Notes: generated by a model not told the origin, from the sequence alone. A stretch of DNA of 64,000 nucleotides from WRMS01 sp038562165 (GCA_038562165.1 JBCFAO010000022.1:1-64000); one strand, 5' to 3'. Shown: positions 16,322 through 25,357, counted from the stretch's first letter. Made by a program: numbers and translations.

Positions 16322-17197
16322 ATGTCCCCAGTATCTTTACCGGCCAGCAGCCTGCCTTTGACCGGCAGGCAAAAGATAAGTCACGCACTGATATTTAAAG
16401 GCGGCAATGCCCAGGTTCTTTTTGAGGAAGCCGGCCGCCTGACGGCATATTTGAATTGCCTGAGCGATGAGCCAAGCGGCCGGCCTTGCGGCAGCTGTGT
16501 TCATTGCCGTCAAATCAAGTCGGAGGTTTTTCCTTATTGGTTTACCATTGCTCCCCAGGGCGCGGCGGGGCTGATTCAGATTCGCCAGATCCGGGAGCTG
16601 CAGGCTAAGCTGATGGGAAAAGCCCCTGCCGGCCAGGTTAAAGTAGCCGTTTTGCTGGAAGCCCACCGGATGAGGGAGGAAAGCCAAAACTGCCTGCTGA
16701 AAACCCTGGAGGAGCCGCCGGAGGATACGGTGCTGCTGCTTTTGACGGACAGGCCCCAGGATCTGCTGCCGACGGTGCGCTCCCGCTGCCAGCTCATTGA
16801 TTTTGGCTGCCGGCAGTTTTTGCCTGCCCAAGCAGAATTAGATCTGGTCCTGGATGTAGTGAGAGCCCTGGAAAGCCAGGGCTATTATGCCGTGTTTGAT
16901 AAAGCTGCCTTTGTGGAAGGCAGCCGCAAAAAAAGGCTGCCGGAATTTTTGGCTGCCTTGGAGTTTTTGTTGCGGGAAAGCCTGGTCAGCCATTTGAGCC
17001 CCCAGGCCGCGGAAAAAGGCCTTATAGAAGACCTGCCGGCAGGGTTTGCTGCCGATGGCCGAAATTTTTTAGCCGCTTTGGAAGAGGTTTGGCAGGCCGG
17101 CTATTTTCTGGAACGCAACGTTAATGCCTTATTAATTTTGGAAAATTTATTCCTTAAAATAAACAAGTTGAATATTAGAGTGACAAAAGGAGGCTGA
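16322..17197 (+). CDS. holB: DNA polymerase III subunit delta'
   Basis: HolB is a clamp-loader subunit that helps place the beta sliding clamp on DNA. The 291-residue protein has the AAA+-like fold with the zinc module PCGSCVHC near residue 57, EESQNCLLKTLEEPPE near 118 and TVRSRCQ near 150. The P-loop lysine is absent, as is usual for delta'. The N-terminal segment that normally carries GxxQ/RHAYLF appears as ISHALIFKGG. It sits between darA and ricT in the conserved Firmicutes order. The C-terminal half is divergent. Confidence 0.9.
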   Translation: MSPVSLPASSLPLTGRQKISHALIFKGGNAQVLFEEAGRLTAYLNCLSDEPSGRPCGSCVHCRQIKSEVFPYWFTIAPQGAAGLIQIRQIRELQAKLMGKAPAGQVKVAVLLEAHRMREESQNCLLKTLEEPPEDTVLLLLTDRPQDLLPTVRSRCQLIDFGCRQFLPAQAELDLVLDVVRALESQGYYAVFDKAAFVEGSRKKRLPEFLAALEFLLRESLVSHLSPQAAEKGLIEDLPAGFAADGRNFLAALEEVWQAGYFLERNVNALLILENLFLKINKLNIRVTKGG

Positions 17198-17201
17198 ACC
17201 C

Positions 17202-18020
17202 TTGATCGAAGTGGTTGGCGTCAGATTTAAATCATCAGGGAAAATTTATTATTTTGATCCGATAGGACTTACGATTCCTGCCGGCACCGATGTTGTGGTG
17301 GAGACGGCCAGGGGTCTCGAATATGGCAAGGCCGTTCTCGGCAACCGTCAGGTAGAACTTAAAAAAGTAGTGCAGCCTCTGCGCAAAGTAATCCGGCTGG
17401 CTACGGTGGAAGACCGGGAAAAAATGCTGGCAGCCCAGGAAAAAGAAGAACAGGCCAGAGCCTTGTGTCTGGAAAAAATCGTCCAGCGGCAGCTACCGAT
17501 GAAGCTGGTGGGAGTAGAGTACTCCTTTGACGGCAGCAAAGTTTTGTTTTATTTTACGGCGGAAGGCCGGGTGGATTTTCGGGAGCTGGTCAAGGATCTG
17601 GCAGCTATATTTAAAACCAGAATCGAACTGCGCCAGATAGGCGTACGGGATGAAGCCAAAATGCTGGGCGGATTGGGTTCTTGCGGCCGGGAGCTTTGTT
17701 GCGCTTCTTTTCTCAGTGATTTTGAGCCCGTATCCATCCGCATGGCTAAGGAGCAAAACCTTTCCCTTAATCCCAGCAAGATATCGGGTATTTGCGGACG
17801 TTTGATGTGCTGCTTAAAATACGAGAGCTATGGCTATGAATGCAACAAAAAGTGCCGCTGCCCCAAAAATCAGGAAAAGCAGAAAGATCCCTCAGAAATA
17901 GAGCTGGCGGAGGAACTGTTGAAGGAAGGCTACTTAACGGAAGCCGATTTGGCGGATTACCCGGAGCTGGAGGAGATCATCGTGCAGGTTAAGGAAAAAG
18001 ACGAGGAGCAAGACAAATGA
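17202..18020 (+). CDS. ricT: PSP1 domain protein RicT (YaaT)
   Basis: RicT works with RicA and RicF as a complex that carries iron-sulfur clusters, stimulates RNase Y-dependent mRNA processing and promotes the sporulation phosphorelay in Bacillus. The 272-residue protein has the PSP1 C-terminal domain and the cysteine motifs GSCGRELCCASF (near residue 165) and ICGRLMCCLKYE (near 200). The start is TTG at 17202, placed 8 bases after AAAAGGAGG; no ATG fits. The acidic and basic tail at 235-272 is typical. It overlaps yabA by 4 bases. Confidence 0.93.
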   Translation: MIEVVGVRFKSSGKIYYFDPIGLTIPAGTDVVVETARGLEYGKAVLGNRQVELKKVVQPLRKVIRLATVEDREKMLAAQEKEEQARALCLEKIVQRQLPMKLVGVEYSFDGSKVLFYFTAEGRVDFRELVKDLAAIFKTRIELRQIGVRDEAKMLGGLGSCGRELCCASFLSDFEPVSIRMAKEQNLSLNPSKISGICGRLMCCLKYESYGYECNKKCRCPKNQEKQKDPSEIELAEELLKEGYLTEADLADYPELEEIIVQVKEKDEEQDK

Positions 18021-18319
18021 GCCTGAGCGAAAGGCTTTCCCGCATCGAAAAAAGCCAGCGGCTTTTGCAGGAAGAAATTCAGCAGGCTAAGCAGGAAGCC
18101 AGGCTTTTGGAAGAAGAGAACCAAAGGCTGCGGCGGCAGCTTTGCCAGATGGGGGATGGCGATTTTCAACAAATGTCCGCCAATGGATTAAAAATCCAAC
18201 AAACGGCGCAAGATAATCTGGAAAAACTATATCAGGAGGGCTTTCACATCTGCCACCTGTTTTTTGGCCAGGAAAGAAAAGGCGAATGCTTGTTTTGCCG
18301 GGGGTTTTTGGGCAAATGA
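18017..18319 (+). CDS. yabA: replication initiation control protein YabA
   Basis: YabA limits re-initiation by binding DnaA and the beta clamp. The 100-residue protein has an N-terminal leucine-rich coiled coil (residues about 3-45) and the C-terminal zinc-binding motif HICHLFFGQERKGECLFC near residues 76-94, which matches the family. Start and stop overlap those of its neighbours by 4 bases on both sides. The middle is shorter and more polar than in Bacillus. The same place in the gene order supports the call. Confidence 0.88.
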   Translation: MSLSERLSRIEKSQRLLQEEIQQAKQEARLLEEENQRLRRQLCQMGDGDFQQMSANGLKIQQTAQDNLEKLYQEGFHICHLFFGQERKGECLFCRGFLGK

Positions 18320-19215
18320 GTGAAGAACAAGCCTTTCAATTGCCAAAAAGCAAAGAGGTGGCCCCTTTAATATCGGGGACTTTATATATTGTGGCCACCC
18401 CCATTGGCAATCTGGAGGATATGACTCTGCGGGCTTTGCGTATTCTGGGCGGCGTAGACCTGGTGGCCGCCGAGGATACCAGGCGCACCGGTTTGCTTTT
18501 GCATGCTTACGGACTCAAGAAGCCTCTGGTAAGCTGCTTTGCCCATAATGAAGAAAAGCAAAGTAAGCGGCTGCTGGAGCTTTTGCAGGAAGGCAAGACC
18601 GTGGCCCTGGTCAGCGACGCCGGCATGCCCGGCATATCGGACCCCGGGGCCAGATTGATCCGCCAGGCAGCGGCTGCCGGTATCCCTCTTACCGTGGTGC
18701 CGGGGCCCTCGGCAGGCCTGACGGCTTTAGTGGCTTCAGGCCTTGACACCGACGCTTTTGCCTTTGGAGGTTTTTTTCCCAGGGAAACCAAGGCCAGGAA
18801 AGCATGGCTCACTGATTTTGGCAATTTTCCCGGCACCTTGATTTTTTATGAAAGTCCCAAACGTCTGATTGCTACGTTAACTTTCCTCCAGGCAGCCTGG
18901 GGGGAGCGGCGCTGTTGCGTGGCCAGAGAGTTGACGAAGCGCTATGAAGAATTTCTGCGGGGCAGTTTGCCGGAAGTAATCGCAAGGCTGGAACAGATGC
19001 CGGAGGTCAAAGGGGAAATCGTGGTGGTTCTGGAGGGTTTCCATAAGGCAAAAGGCCCGAGTCTGAATGCTGATGAGTTGGAAGGTCTGGGCAGAAGCTT
19101 ATTGGCCCGGGGACTCAGCAAGAAGGAGGCCAGCAGGCAGTTGGCTTGCGAAACCGGTCTGGCTGCCAAGGACATGTATGCCCTGCTGGTGTCCTGGGGC
19201 CGGGAAGAAGGCTGA
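18316..19215 (+). CDS. rsmI: 16S rRNA (cytidine-1402-2'-O)-methyltransferase
   Basis: RsmI methylates the ribose of C1402 in the ribosomal P site. The 299-residue protein is a tetrapyrrole-methylase-fold enzyme. It has VATPIGNLEDMTLRAL near residue 25, AAEDTRRTGLLL near 50 and SDAGMPGISDPGARL near 97. The ATG at 18316 overlaps the yabA stop in the ATGA arrangement; an upstream in-frame ATG at 18286 lies inside yabA and is less likely. A short C-terminal domain typical of RsmI (KKEASRQLACETGL) is present. Confidence 0.95.
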   Translation: MSEEQAFQLPKSKEVAPLISGTLYIVATPIGNLEDMTLRALRILGGVDLVAAEDTRRTGLLLHAYGLKKPLVSCFAHNEEKQSKRLLELLQEGKTVALVSDAGMPGISDPGARLIRQAAAAGIPLTVVPGPSAGLTALVASGLDTDAFAFGGFFPRETKARKAWLTDFGNFPGTLIFYESPKRLIATLTFLQAAWGERRCCVARELTKRYEEFLRGSLPEVIARLEQMPEVKGEIVVVLEGFHKAKGPSLNADELEGLGRSLLARGLSKKEASRQLACETGLAAKDMYALLVSWGREEG

Positions 19216-19243
19216 TTGCCGGCTTTGCCTGCCGGCAAATGAC

Positions 19244-19274
19244 AAAAAAGAACATCTCGGAGGACGAGATGCTC
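19244..19274 (-). terminator. terminator after abrB (minus strand)
   Basis: On the minus strand, GAGCATCTCG (19274-19265) pairs with CGAGATGTTC (19259-19250), including one G-U pair, and is followed by six T residues. It lies about 50 bases beyond the abrB stop. A second perfect hairpin at 19216-19238 follows rsmI but lacks a T run. Confidence 0.75.
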
Positions 19275-19322
19275 TATCATGCAAAAATAGTATGCTTTAA
19301 TTCTGCTTAGTCAAATATCTTT

Positions 19323-19568
19323 TTAGAAAGTCTCGATCAAGCTCTTGGCACAATCTTTGCAGATCAATTTATTGTGGAAGTGATGAACATTATTGGCGCT
19401 GCCGCAGAAAATGCAGGCAGGCTCATATTTTTTCAGGATAATCTTTTCTTCATCAACATAGATTTCCAGTGAGTCCTTCAAATCAATTCCCAATGTACGG
19501 CGCAATTCAATGGGAATAACCACGCGGCCTAGCTCATCAACTTTTCTGACAATACCTGTAGACTTCAT
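19323..19568 (-). CDS. abrB: AbrB-family transition-state regulator
   Basis: AbrB-type proteins are swapped-hairpin DNA-binding dimers that repress stationary-phase and sporulation genes during growth. The N-terminal half (residues 1-50, STGIVRKVDELGRVVIPIELRRTLGI) is almost the canonical Bacillus sequence. The C-terminal half instead has a four-cysteine knuckle (CIFCGS ... CKDC), the common clostridial form. The start at 19568 gives proper spacing to AAAGGAG; the ATG at 19574 is only 2 bases from it. It is divergent from metG and convergent with rsmI. Confidence 0.92.
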   Translation of the reverse strand: MKSTGIVRKVDELGRVVIPIELRRTLGIDLKDSLEIYVDEEKIILKKYEPACIFCGSANNVHHFHNKLICKDCAKSLIETF

Positions 19569-19736
19569 CAACATTTCTCCTTTCTTATTTAATGTATTCT
19601 AAATTACTCTCAAGTAAAGAATAACAATACTTCCAATTAAAGTCAACATCAAAACGACATTTGAGAAGAAAAACTTTGTAAATTCTTTTTTTGGACAAGT
19701 TAATTGCCCAAAAATGTAAAAAAATAGGAGGACAAT

Positions 19737-21683
19737 ATGGAAAAGCAGAGATTTTACATTACTACCCCCATTTATTATCCCAGCGCCAATGCCCATATCG
19801 GCCACGGACTGACCACGGTTTTGGCCGACGCCATGACCAGATACAAGAAAATGCAGGGCTTTGAAACCCGCTTTCTTACCGGTATGGACGAGCATGGCCA
19901 AAAAATAGCCAAGGCCGCTGCCGCCGGCGGCAAAAGCCCTCAGCGTCATGTGGATGATATGGCGGTAATTTGGCAAAATCTCTGGCAAAAGCTGATGATC
20001 GACAATGATGATTTCATCCGGACAACGGAGGAGCGTCATATTAAAGGCGTGGAAAAGCTGTTCCAAACCATATATAAGAAAGGGGACATTTATTTGTCCC
20101 ATTATCAGGGCTGGTACTGCGTTTCCTGCGAAACCTATTTTACCGAAAGGCAAGTGGGCGAAGAACATATATGTCCTGATTGCGGCAAGGCTGTGGATAT
20201 TATTGAAGAAGAAAGCTATTTTTTCCGGATGTCCAAGTATCAGGACCGCCTTCTTAACTACATTGAAGAAAATCCTGATTTCATCCAACCGGCCAGCCGC
20301 CGCAATGAAATGATCAATTTTGTCAAAGGCGGGCTGGAGGATCTCTGTATCTCCCGGACTTCTTTTGACTGGGGTATTCCCGTTCCCATTAACGAAAAGC
20401 ACGTCATCTACGTTTGGTTTGACGCTTTGAGCAACTATATTACCGCTTTAGGCTATGGCTCCGACGACACTTCTTTATATGACGCCTTCTGGCCGGCGGA
20501 CGTACATCTGATGGCCAAGGACATCATACGTTTTCATACGGTAATTTGGCCCATCATTCTCATGGCTGCCGATTTGCCTTTGCCCAAGAAGGTTTTCGGC
20601 CACGGCTGGGTTTTATTGGACTCCGGCAAAATGTCCAAGTCTAAGGGCAATGTGGTAGATCCTCAGTTGCTCATCGAAAAATACGGTGTGGCAGCCGTCC
20701 GTTATTTTTTGCTGCGGGAAATCCCCAGCGGCCAGGATGGCTATTATTCCGAAGGAGCTCTGGTTCAGCGGATCAATATCGACCTGGCCAATGACTATGG
20801 CAATTTGGTTTCCCGGACAGTAGCCATGATTGAAAAGTATTTTGAAGGCATAGTGCCGGCAGCAGGCAGCCCGGAGCCCATCGATCAGGAGCTGGCAGCC
20901 CTGGCCGCCGCCGTGGTGCCGGAAGCAGCCTCTTATATGGACAAATTGGATTTTGCGGGCGCTTTGGCGGCGGTTTTTAAGCTGATCAGCCGGGCCAACA
21001 AATACATCGATGAGACGGCGCCCTGGACTTTGGCCAAAGACCCGGCAGACCGGCAGCGGCTGGCCACCGTAATGGCGCATCTTTTGGAATCCGTAAGGAT
21101 TGCTACGATGCTTCTGACTCCCGCTATGCCCAATATACCTCCTTTGGTCTGGGCCCAAACCGGCCACGATCCCCAGGCCTGCCGGGATTGGCAGCAACTG
21201 GCTTGGGGCGGTACTAAGGCGGGGCAGCAAGTAAAGAAGGGCGAAGGCCTTTTCCCCAGAATCGAATGGAAAGAAGAAGAGCCTAAAGAGGCGGCTAAGG
21301 CAGAAGCTGCGGCAGCAAAGGCTGAGCCGGCAACGGCGGAAGCGGCAACGGCAGAACCGGCCCTTATCGATTATGAAACCTTTGCCCAAGTGGACCTGCG
21401 GGTAGCGGAGGTTTTGGCATGCCAGCCCGTTCCCAAGGCCGACAAATTACTGAAGCTGGAAATCGCCATCGGTGAAGAGCGGCGGACGTTAGTGGCTGGC
21501 GTGGCCCAACATTATACGCCGGAAGAAATGGTGGGACGAAAAATCATCGTGGTGGCCAATTTAAAGCCGGCCAAGCTGCGGGGAGTGGAGTCTCAAGGTA
21601 TGCTGCTGGCCGCCGCCGACGGCGACCGGCTGGAAGTGATTACTCTGCCGCCGGATGTGGCCAGCGGCTCAAAGGTTCGATAG
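19737..21683 (+). CDS. metG: methionyl-tRNA synthetase
   Basis: MetG charges tRNA-Met. The 648-residue protein has the class I motifs AHIGHG (residues 18-23) and KMSKSKG (near 299). It has a zinc knuckle (CVSC ... CPDC near 125-145), the anticodon-binding helical domain, and a C-terminal EMAP/Trbp111-type tRNA-binding domain from about 545. An Ala/Glu/Thr-rich linker (about residues 515-541, built from KAEAAAAKAEPATAEAATAEP-like units) joins the catalytic part to the tRNA-binding domain and is longer and simpler than usual. AGGAGG precedes the ATG. No T-box leader was seen in the abrB-metG gap. Confidence 0.97.
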   Translation: MEKQRFYITTPIYYPSANAHIGHGLTTVLADAMTRYKKMQGFETRFLTGMDEHGQKIAKAAAAGGKSPQRHVDDMAVIWQNLWQKLMIDNDDFIRTTEERHIKGVEKLFQTIYKKGDIYLSHYQGWYCVSCETYFTERQVGEEHICPDCGKAVDIIEEESYFFRMSKYQDRLLNYIEENPDFIQPASRRNEMINFVKGGLEDLCISRTSFDWGIPVPINEKHVIYVWFDALSNYITALGYGSDDTSLYDAFWPADVHLMAKDIIRFHTVIWPIILMAADLPLPKKVFGHGWVLLDSGKMSKSKGNVVDPQLLIEKYGVAAVRYFLLREIPSGQDGYYSEGALVQRINIDLANDYGNLVSRTVAMIEKYFEGIVPAAGSPEPIDQELAALAAAVVPEAASYMDKLDFAGALAAVFKLISRANKYIDETAPWTLAKDPADRQRLATVMAHLLESVRIATMLLTPAMPNIPPLVWAQTGHDPQACRDWQQLAWGGTKAGQQVKKGEGLFPRIEWKEEEPKEAAKAEAAAAKAEPATAEAATAEPALIDYETFAQVDLRVAEVLACQPVPKADKLLKLEIAIGEERRTLVAGVAQHYTPEEMVGRKIIVVANLKPAKLRGVESQGMLLAAADGDRLEVITLPPDVASGSKVR

Positions 21684-21716
21684 ATCAAATCAGCTAAAGG
21701 AAAGGTAGAAAACAGA

Positions 21717-22487
21717 ATGTGGTTTGACAGCCATGCCCATATAGATGATACGGATTTTGCCGGCGACCGGGAAGAGGCAATCACAAGAGCAACGGCGGCG
21801 GGAGTTACCCGCTTTGTTAATATCGGCTGCAGCCGGGAGGCGGCTCTCAATACCCTTGAGCTGGTGGAGAAGTACGATGGTATTTATGGCACTGTGGGCT
21901 TGCACCCCCATGATGCGAAAGATATGACCGATGAATTGCTGGCAGAAATCAAAGGCTGGGCAGCCCATCCAAAAATTGTGGCCATCGGTGAAATCGGCCT
22001 GGATTTTCATTATGACTTTTCTCCCCGGGATGTTCAGCGCCAGGTGTTTCGCCGCCAGATAAGACTGGCTAAGGAGCTGGGCATGCCCATTACTATCCAT
22101 GACCGGGAGGCCCACCGGGAAAGCTTCGATATCCTGACGGAAGAAGGGGGCTGGGCCAATGGCGGCATTTTCCATTGCTATTCCGGCAGCGCCGAAATGG
22201 CGGCGGAAATCGTTAAAAAGGGATTCCATATCTCCTTTTCCGGCGTGGTCACGTTTAAAAATGCCGAAAAGCTGCGGCGGGCGGCAGCAGCAGTACCTTT
22301 AGACAGGCTGCTGATCGAAACGGACTGTCCCTATTTATCCCCCTTGCCTTACCGGGGCAAAAGAAATGAGCCTGCCTATGTGGTGGAAACGGGGAAGGCT
22401 CTGGCAGAGCTGCGGGGTGTTACGGTGGAGGAAATGGCCCGGCTTACCTGGGAAAACGCCTGCCGGGTTTACCGTTTGCCCTTATGA
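21717..22487 (+). CDS. tatD: TatD-family metal-dependent DNase
   Basis: TatD enzymes are TIM-barrel nucleases with two divalent metals, implicated in DNA repair and turnover. The 256-residue protein shows DSHAHIDD (H6 and H8 as ligands), the glutamate motif GEIGLDFHYD near residue 92, PITIHDREAH near 125, IFHCYSGS near 150 and ETDCPYLSP near 200. AAAGGAAAGG precedes the ATG. It takes the yabD position between metG and rnmV. The resuscitation-factor-like gene yabE that often sits next in Bacilli is absent here. Confidence 0.95.
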   Translation: MWFDSHAHIDDTDFAGDREEAITRATAAGVTRFVNIGCSREAALNTLELVEKYDGIYGTVGLHPHDAKDMTDELLAEIKGWAAHPKIVAIGEIGLDFHYDFSPRDVQRQVFRRQIRLAKELGMPITIHDREAHRESFDILTEEGGWANGGIFHCYSGSAEMAAEIVKKGFHISFSGVVTFKNAEKLRRAAAAVPLDRLLIETDCPYLSPLPYRGKRNEPAYVVETGKALAELRGVTVEEMARLTWENACRVYRLPL

Positions 22488-23104
22488 GCAGTTGCGGGCA
22501 GAGCGGCAAGGATAATCCGGCGAGGCAGGCCCCAAGGGCGACCCGGGATAGCCTGCCTTTAATTCAAGAGGTCATTGTAGTAGAGGGCAAGGATGACGTG
22601 GCCGCAATAAAAAGAGCCTGCCGGGCTCAAACGATTATTACCAGCGGTTTGGGTATTTCCCGGGAAATTGTCGAAGAAATTCGAGAAGCCCAGAAACGTT
22701 GCGGCGTCATTATTTTAACGGATCCTGACGGTCCCGGCGCTAAAATTCGCCAGATTATCAATCAGAGAGTGCCCGGCTGCAAGCAGGCTTATCTCTACCA
22801 TGACCGCCGGCAAAAAAACAGGCCTGTGGGCGTGGAATATGGATCGCCGGCGGAGATACTGGCTGCTTTAACGGCTGCTAAGGCTACTTTGGCCGTCCAG
22901 CGGCCTCAGGTTTTTAGTCTGGCGGATATGGTTGAGTTGGGCTTGGCCGGCGGCGAAGGCGCTCAAGAAAAACGGGACTGGCTTTCCCGGCGACTGCGGT
23001 TGGGCCAGACTAATGGCAAGCAATTTCTAAGGCGGCTTAATGACTACGGCATCAGCCGGGAGGATTTTTTGGCAGCTTATCAGGAGATGGAAGGAAAAAT
23101 ATGA
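22484..23104 (+). CDS. rnmV: ribonuclease M5
   Basis: RNase M5 matures 5S rRNA. The 206-residue protein has a Toprim domain with VIVVEGKDDVAAIKRA (near residue 31), TSGLGIS and the TDPDGPGAKIR motif near 83, and a C-terminal domain typical of the M5 family. The ATG at 22484 overlaps the tatD stop by 4 bases and gives a 25-residue polar N-terminal extension not usual in M5. It overlaps rsmA by 4 bases, a conserved pairing. Confidence 0.93.
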   Translation: MSSCGQSGKDNPARQAPRATRDSLPLIQEVIVVEGKDDVAAIKRACRAQTIITSGLGISREIVEEIREAQKRCGVIILTDPDGPGAKIRQIINQRVPGCKQAYLYHDRRQKNRPVGVEYGSPAEILAALTAAKATLAVQRPQVFSLADMVELGLAGGEGAQEKRDWLSRRLRLGQTNGKQFLRRLNDYGISREDFLAAYQEMEGKI

Positions 23105-23970
23105 GCAAAGATCATCCGGCTCTGGCAGCCCTAAGACGTCAGGGATTCCGGTTCAAAAAAGAATTGGGGCAGAACTTTCTGTTTAATTCCTTTATATTAG
23201 AGGAGATTGCCGATGGAGCCGGCGTTACCACAGGAGACCTGGTTATTGAAGTGGGGGCCGGCGCCGGCACCTTGACGGCGGAACTGGCTGCCAGAGGCGC
23301 CCGGGTAAAGTCTATCGAGCTGGACCGCTCTCTGGTTCCCTATTTGCGGCAGCGATTTAAAGAGGAGCCGGCGGTAGAGATCATTCAAGGCGACGCCATG
23401 AAGCTGGATCTGGAGGCTTTGGCCCTTCAAGAAGGGCGTCCAACCTATAAAATTGCTGCCAACTTGCCCTATCATATATCTACACCCTTTGTCACCATGG
23501 CTTTCCGGCAGTTGAAGGGGCTGGAAGGGGGCGCCATTATGCTGCAAAAAGAAGTGGCGGATAAGATCTTGGCCTCTCCGGGAGACGAGGGCTACGGCCT
23601 TTTAGCCTTAGCCGCCGCCTGGTACGGTGAGGTAAAGCTTTTAATGGAACTGGAGCCGGATTACTTTACGCCGCCGCCGCCGGTGAATTCGGCAGTGATT
23701 ACCTTTCGCCGCCGTCCGCCGGCCTTGGTGGACGCAGTGGAAGAAAAGGCCCTCTGGCTGGTAATCCGGGGGTTGTTTAACCAGCGGCGCAAAAGTCTGC
23801 TTAACGGCCTGAAATCCCTGGGGGCTTTTCTGCCCGCCGGCGGCAAAAGCTGGCAGGAAGTCCTTGAAGAGGCCGGTATCGACAGCCGCAGAAGGCCGGA
23901 GACCCTTGCTTTAGAGGAGTTTGGCGCCATCGTAACCATAGCCGGTTATGGCGCCAAGGCAAATGCCTAA
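23101..23970 (+). CDS. rsmA: 16S rRNA dimethyladenosine transferase
   Basis: RsmA (KsgA) dimethylates A1518 and A1519 of 16S rRNA. The 289-residue protein has KKELGQNFLFNS near residue 20, the SAM-binding VIEVGAGAGTLT near 47, the catalytic NLPYHISTP near 121, and the C-terminal LFNQRRKSLLN motif near 225. It is the last gene of the ribosome-maturation run, overlapping rnmV by 4 bases. A block of repeats follows its stop codon. Confidence 0.96.
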   Translation: MSKDHPALAALRRQGFRFKKELGQNFLFNSFILEEIADGAGVTTGDLVIEVGAGAGTLTAELAARGARVKSIELDRSLVPYLRQRFKEEPAVEIIQGDAMKLDLEALALQEGRPTYKIAANLPYHISTPFVTMAFRQLKGLEGGAIMLQKEVADKILASPGDEGYGLLALAAAWYGEVKLLMELEPDYFTPPPPVNSAVITFRRRPPALVDAVEEKALWLVIRGLFNQRRKSLLNGLKSLGAFLPAGGKSWQEVLEEAGIDSRRRPETLALEEFGAIVTIAGYGAKANA

Positions 23971-23990
23971 AGCTTTCTGCCGGCGATAAG

Positions 23991-24278
23991 CTAAACTGAG
24001 CAAAATTGCATGTTTGTACTTTGGCGAAGGGGTTTTTGTGCAAAAATGCAAGTTTGTAGGAGGTGTTTTGGCCTGAAAATAGGGTTTTCAGCCCATTTTT
24101 GGGCCAAATCTATTATAAGGCAGTGATTTGAGGGTGACAAAGCTGCAATTTTGCTCAGTTAGGCGGTGCGAACGGCGACAAAGCTGCAATTTTGCACAGT
24201 TGGGGGCGCGAACGGTGACAAAGCTGCAATTTTGCTCAGTTAGGCGGTGCAAATGGCGACAAAGCTGCAATTTTGCAC
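23991..24278. repeat. four tandem 40-41 bp repeats plus two inverted copies
   Basis: Four units sharing the core GACAAAGCTGCAATTTTGC begin near 24135, 24176, 24216 and 24257, a period of 40-41 bases. The rest of each unit alternates between CTCAGTTAGGCGGTGC and CACAGTTGGGGGCGCG. Two further copies of the core lie upstream in the opposite orientation (23991-24018 and 24038-24058), so large stem-loops can form. No gene overlaps the block; the open frames through it look incidental. It separates rsmA from the yabG terminator region. Confidence 0.85.
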
Positions 24279-24334
24279 CTTGTTACTGCCCGCCTGCCAA
24301 ATATGGCCGGCTGCAGTATTCCTTCGTCTAAATA

Positions 24335-24382
24335 AAAGAAGCTTTAGCCTGACCCCAAGGGTCACCGCCGAAGCTTCTTTTT
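24335..24382. terminator. strong bidirectional terminator before yabG
   Basis: AAAGAAGCTT (24335-24344) pairs with AAGCTTCTTT (24371-24380), followed by T residues on the plus strand. An inner hairpin TGACCC-CAA-GGGTCA lies within the loop. It would end transcription from the rsmA side about 30 bases before yabG, so yabG probably has its own sporulation promoter, which was not identified. Confidence 0.75.
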
Positions 24383-24411
24383 CATATGATGGGTCTAAAG
24401 GAGGGAGGGAT

Positions 24412-25302
24412 ATGGCGCCAAAAATTGCACCGGGGGATGTGGTAGCCAGGATATCCCATCGTCAGGATATATTGTTTCGGGTGATGGAAATCTGCCAGGT
24501 GGAAGGAAAAGGAGAGCAGGCTATTTTGCGGGGGTTGGATATTCGCCTGGTGGCCGACGCTCCTCTAAGTGATCTGGTAAAAAAGAATCCGTCGGAGATC
24601 AGCCGCAGCCGTCAAGCCTATATTCGGAAAAACAGCGACCTGATGCGGCGGGTCTTTGAACGCCGGGCGGAGGAACAATCCCGAAATTTTATGCGGGGTC
24701 CTTTCACTATGGTGGGGGGCAGCGGCGAGGAAAAGGATTATTTTGAACTGCCCGGCTCCGTGCTGCACCTGGATGGTGATAAGGACTACCTGGATATCTG
24801 CCGTACCACATACCATCAATTAGGAATTAAAGCCAATACCATACCGGTGCCGGAAAAAAAACAGCCGGAGCTGGTAGCGGGTTATTTAAAGCAATATAAA
24901 CCGAATATCTTAATTTTAACCGGTCATGATGGTCTCATTAAAAATAACAAAGAATTCAGAGATGTGAAAAACTACCGCCATTCCCGGTATTTTGTTGAAG
25001 CGGTAACCAAAGCCCGGGAGTATGAGCCCAATAAAGATAATTTGATTATTTTTGCCGGCGCTTGTCAGTCTCATTATGAGGCCCTGATTGAAGCCGGCGC
25101 CAATTTTGCCAGTTCCCCCGGCCGGGTGCTGATCCACGCCTTCGATCCCGTGTTTTTAGCGGAAAAGCTGGCCTATACTTCTATATTTGACGTGCTTTCT
25201 TTGCGGGATATACTCAGCAATACCATCACCGGCACAGAAGGAGTAGGGGGTATTGAGACACGGGGCTGTCTCCGGCTGGGTTTTCCTAAAGGCAGCTACT
25301 AA
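24412..25302 (+). CDS. yabG: sporulation-specific protease YabG
   Basis: YabG is a cysteine-type protease made in the mother cell that trims spore coat proteins and, in Clostridioides, processes cortex-hydrolase precursors. The 296-residue protein shows typical segments: an N-terminal small barrel (GDVVARISHRQDILFRV), ILTGHDG near residue 170, YRHSRYFVEAVTKAR near 190 and FAGACQSHYEALIEAGANFASSPGRV near 220, which contains the conserved Cys and His. AAGGAGGGAGG precedes ATG 24412. It follows rsmA, as in Bacillus. Its presence indicates a spore former. Confidence 0.95.
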   Translation: MAPKIAPGDVVARISHRQDILFRVMEICQVEGKGEQAILRGLDIRLVADAPLSDLVKKNPSEISRSRQAYIRKNSDLMRRVFERRAEEQSRNFMRGPFTMVGGSGEEKDYFELPGSVLHLDGDKDYLDICRTTYHQLGIKANTIPVPEKKQPELVAGYLKQYKPNILILTGHDGLIKNNKEFRDVKNYRHSRYFVEAVTKAREYEPNKDNLIIFAGACQSHYEALIEAGANFASSPGRVLIHAFDPVFLAEKLAYTSIFDVLSLRDILSNTITGTEGVGGIETRGCLRLGFPKGSY

Positions 25303-25357
25303 AAGGGCCGCCTGCTAAGGGCGCCGTTCTCCCTGTTTTGAGTGGCCTAAAATGCAA

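Noticed and set aside
19216..19238. Hairpin TTGCCGGC/GCCGGCAA after rsmI as a terminator
   Set aside because: The stem is perfect but is followed by ATGACAAAAAAG rather than T residues on the plus strand; it is only a possible 3'-end hairpin.
19599..20402. Long minus-strand frame opposite metG
   Set aside because: It is antisense to strongly conserved metG codons and lacks a ribosome binding site; the same applies to long frames opposite leuA (933-1961), leuC/leuD (3609-4511) and the fused activase (28842-29741).
24133..24278. CRISPR-like periodic repeat
   Set aside because: The units are similar along their whole 40-41 bases, there are no unique spacers, and no cas genes are nearby.
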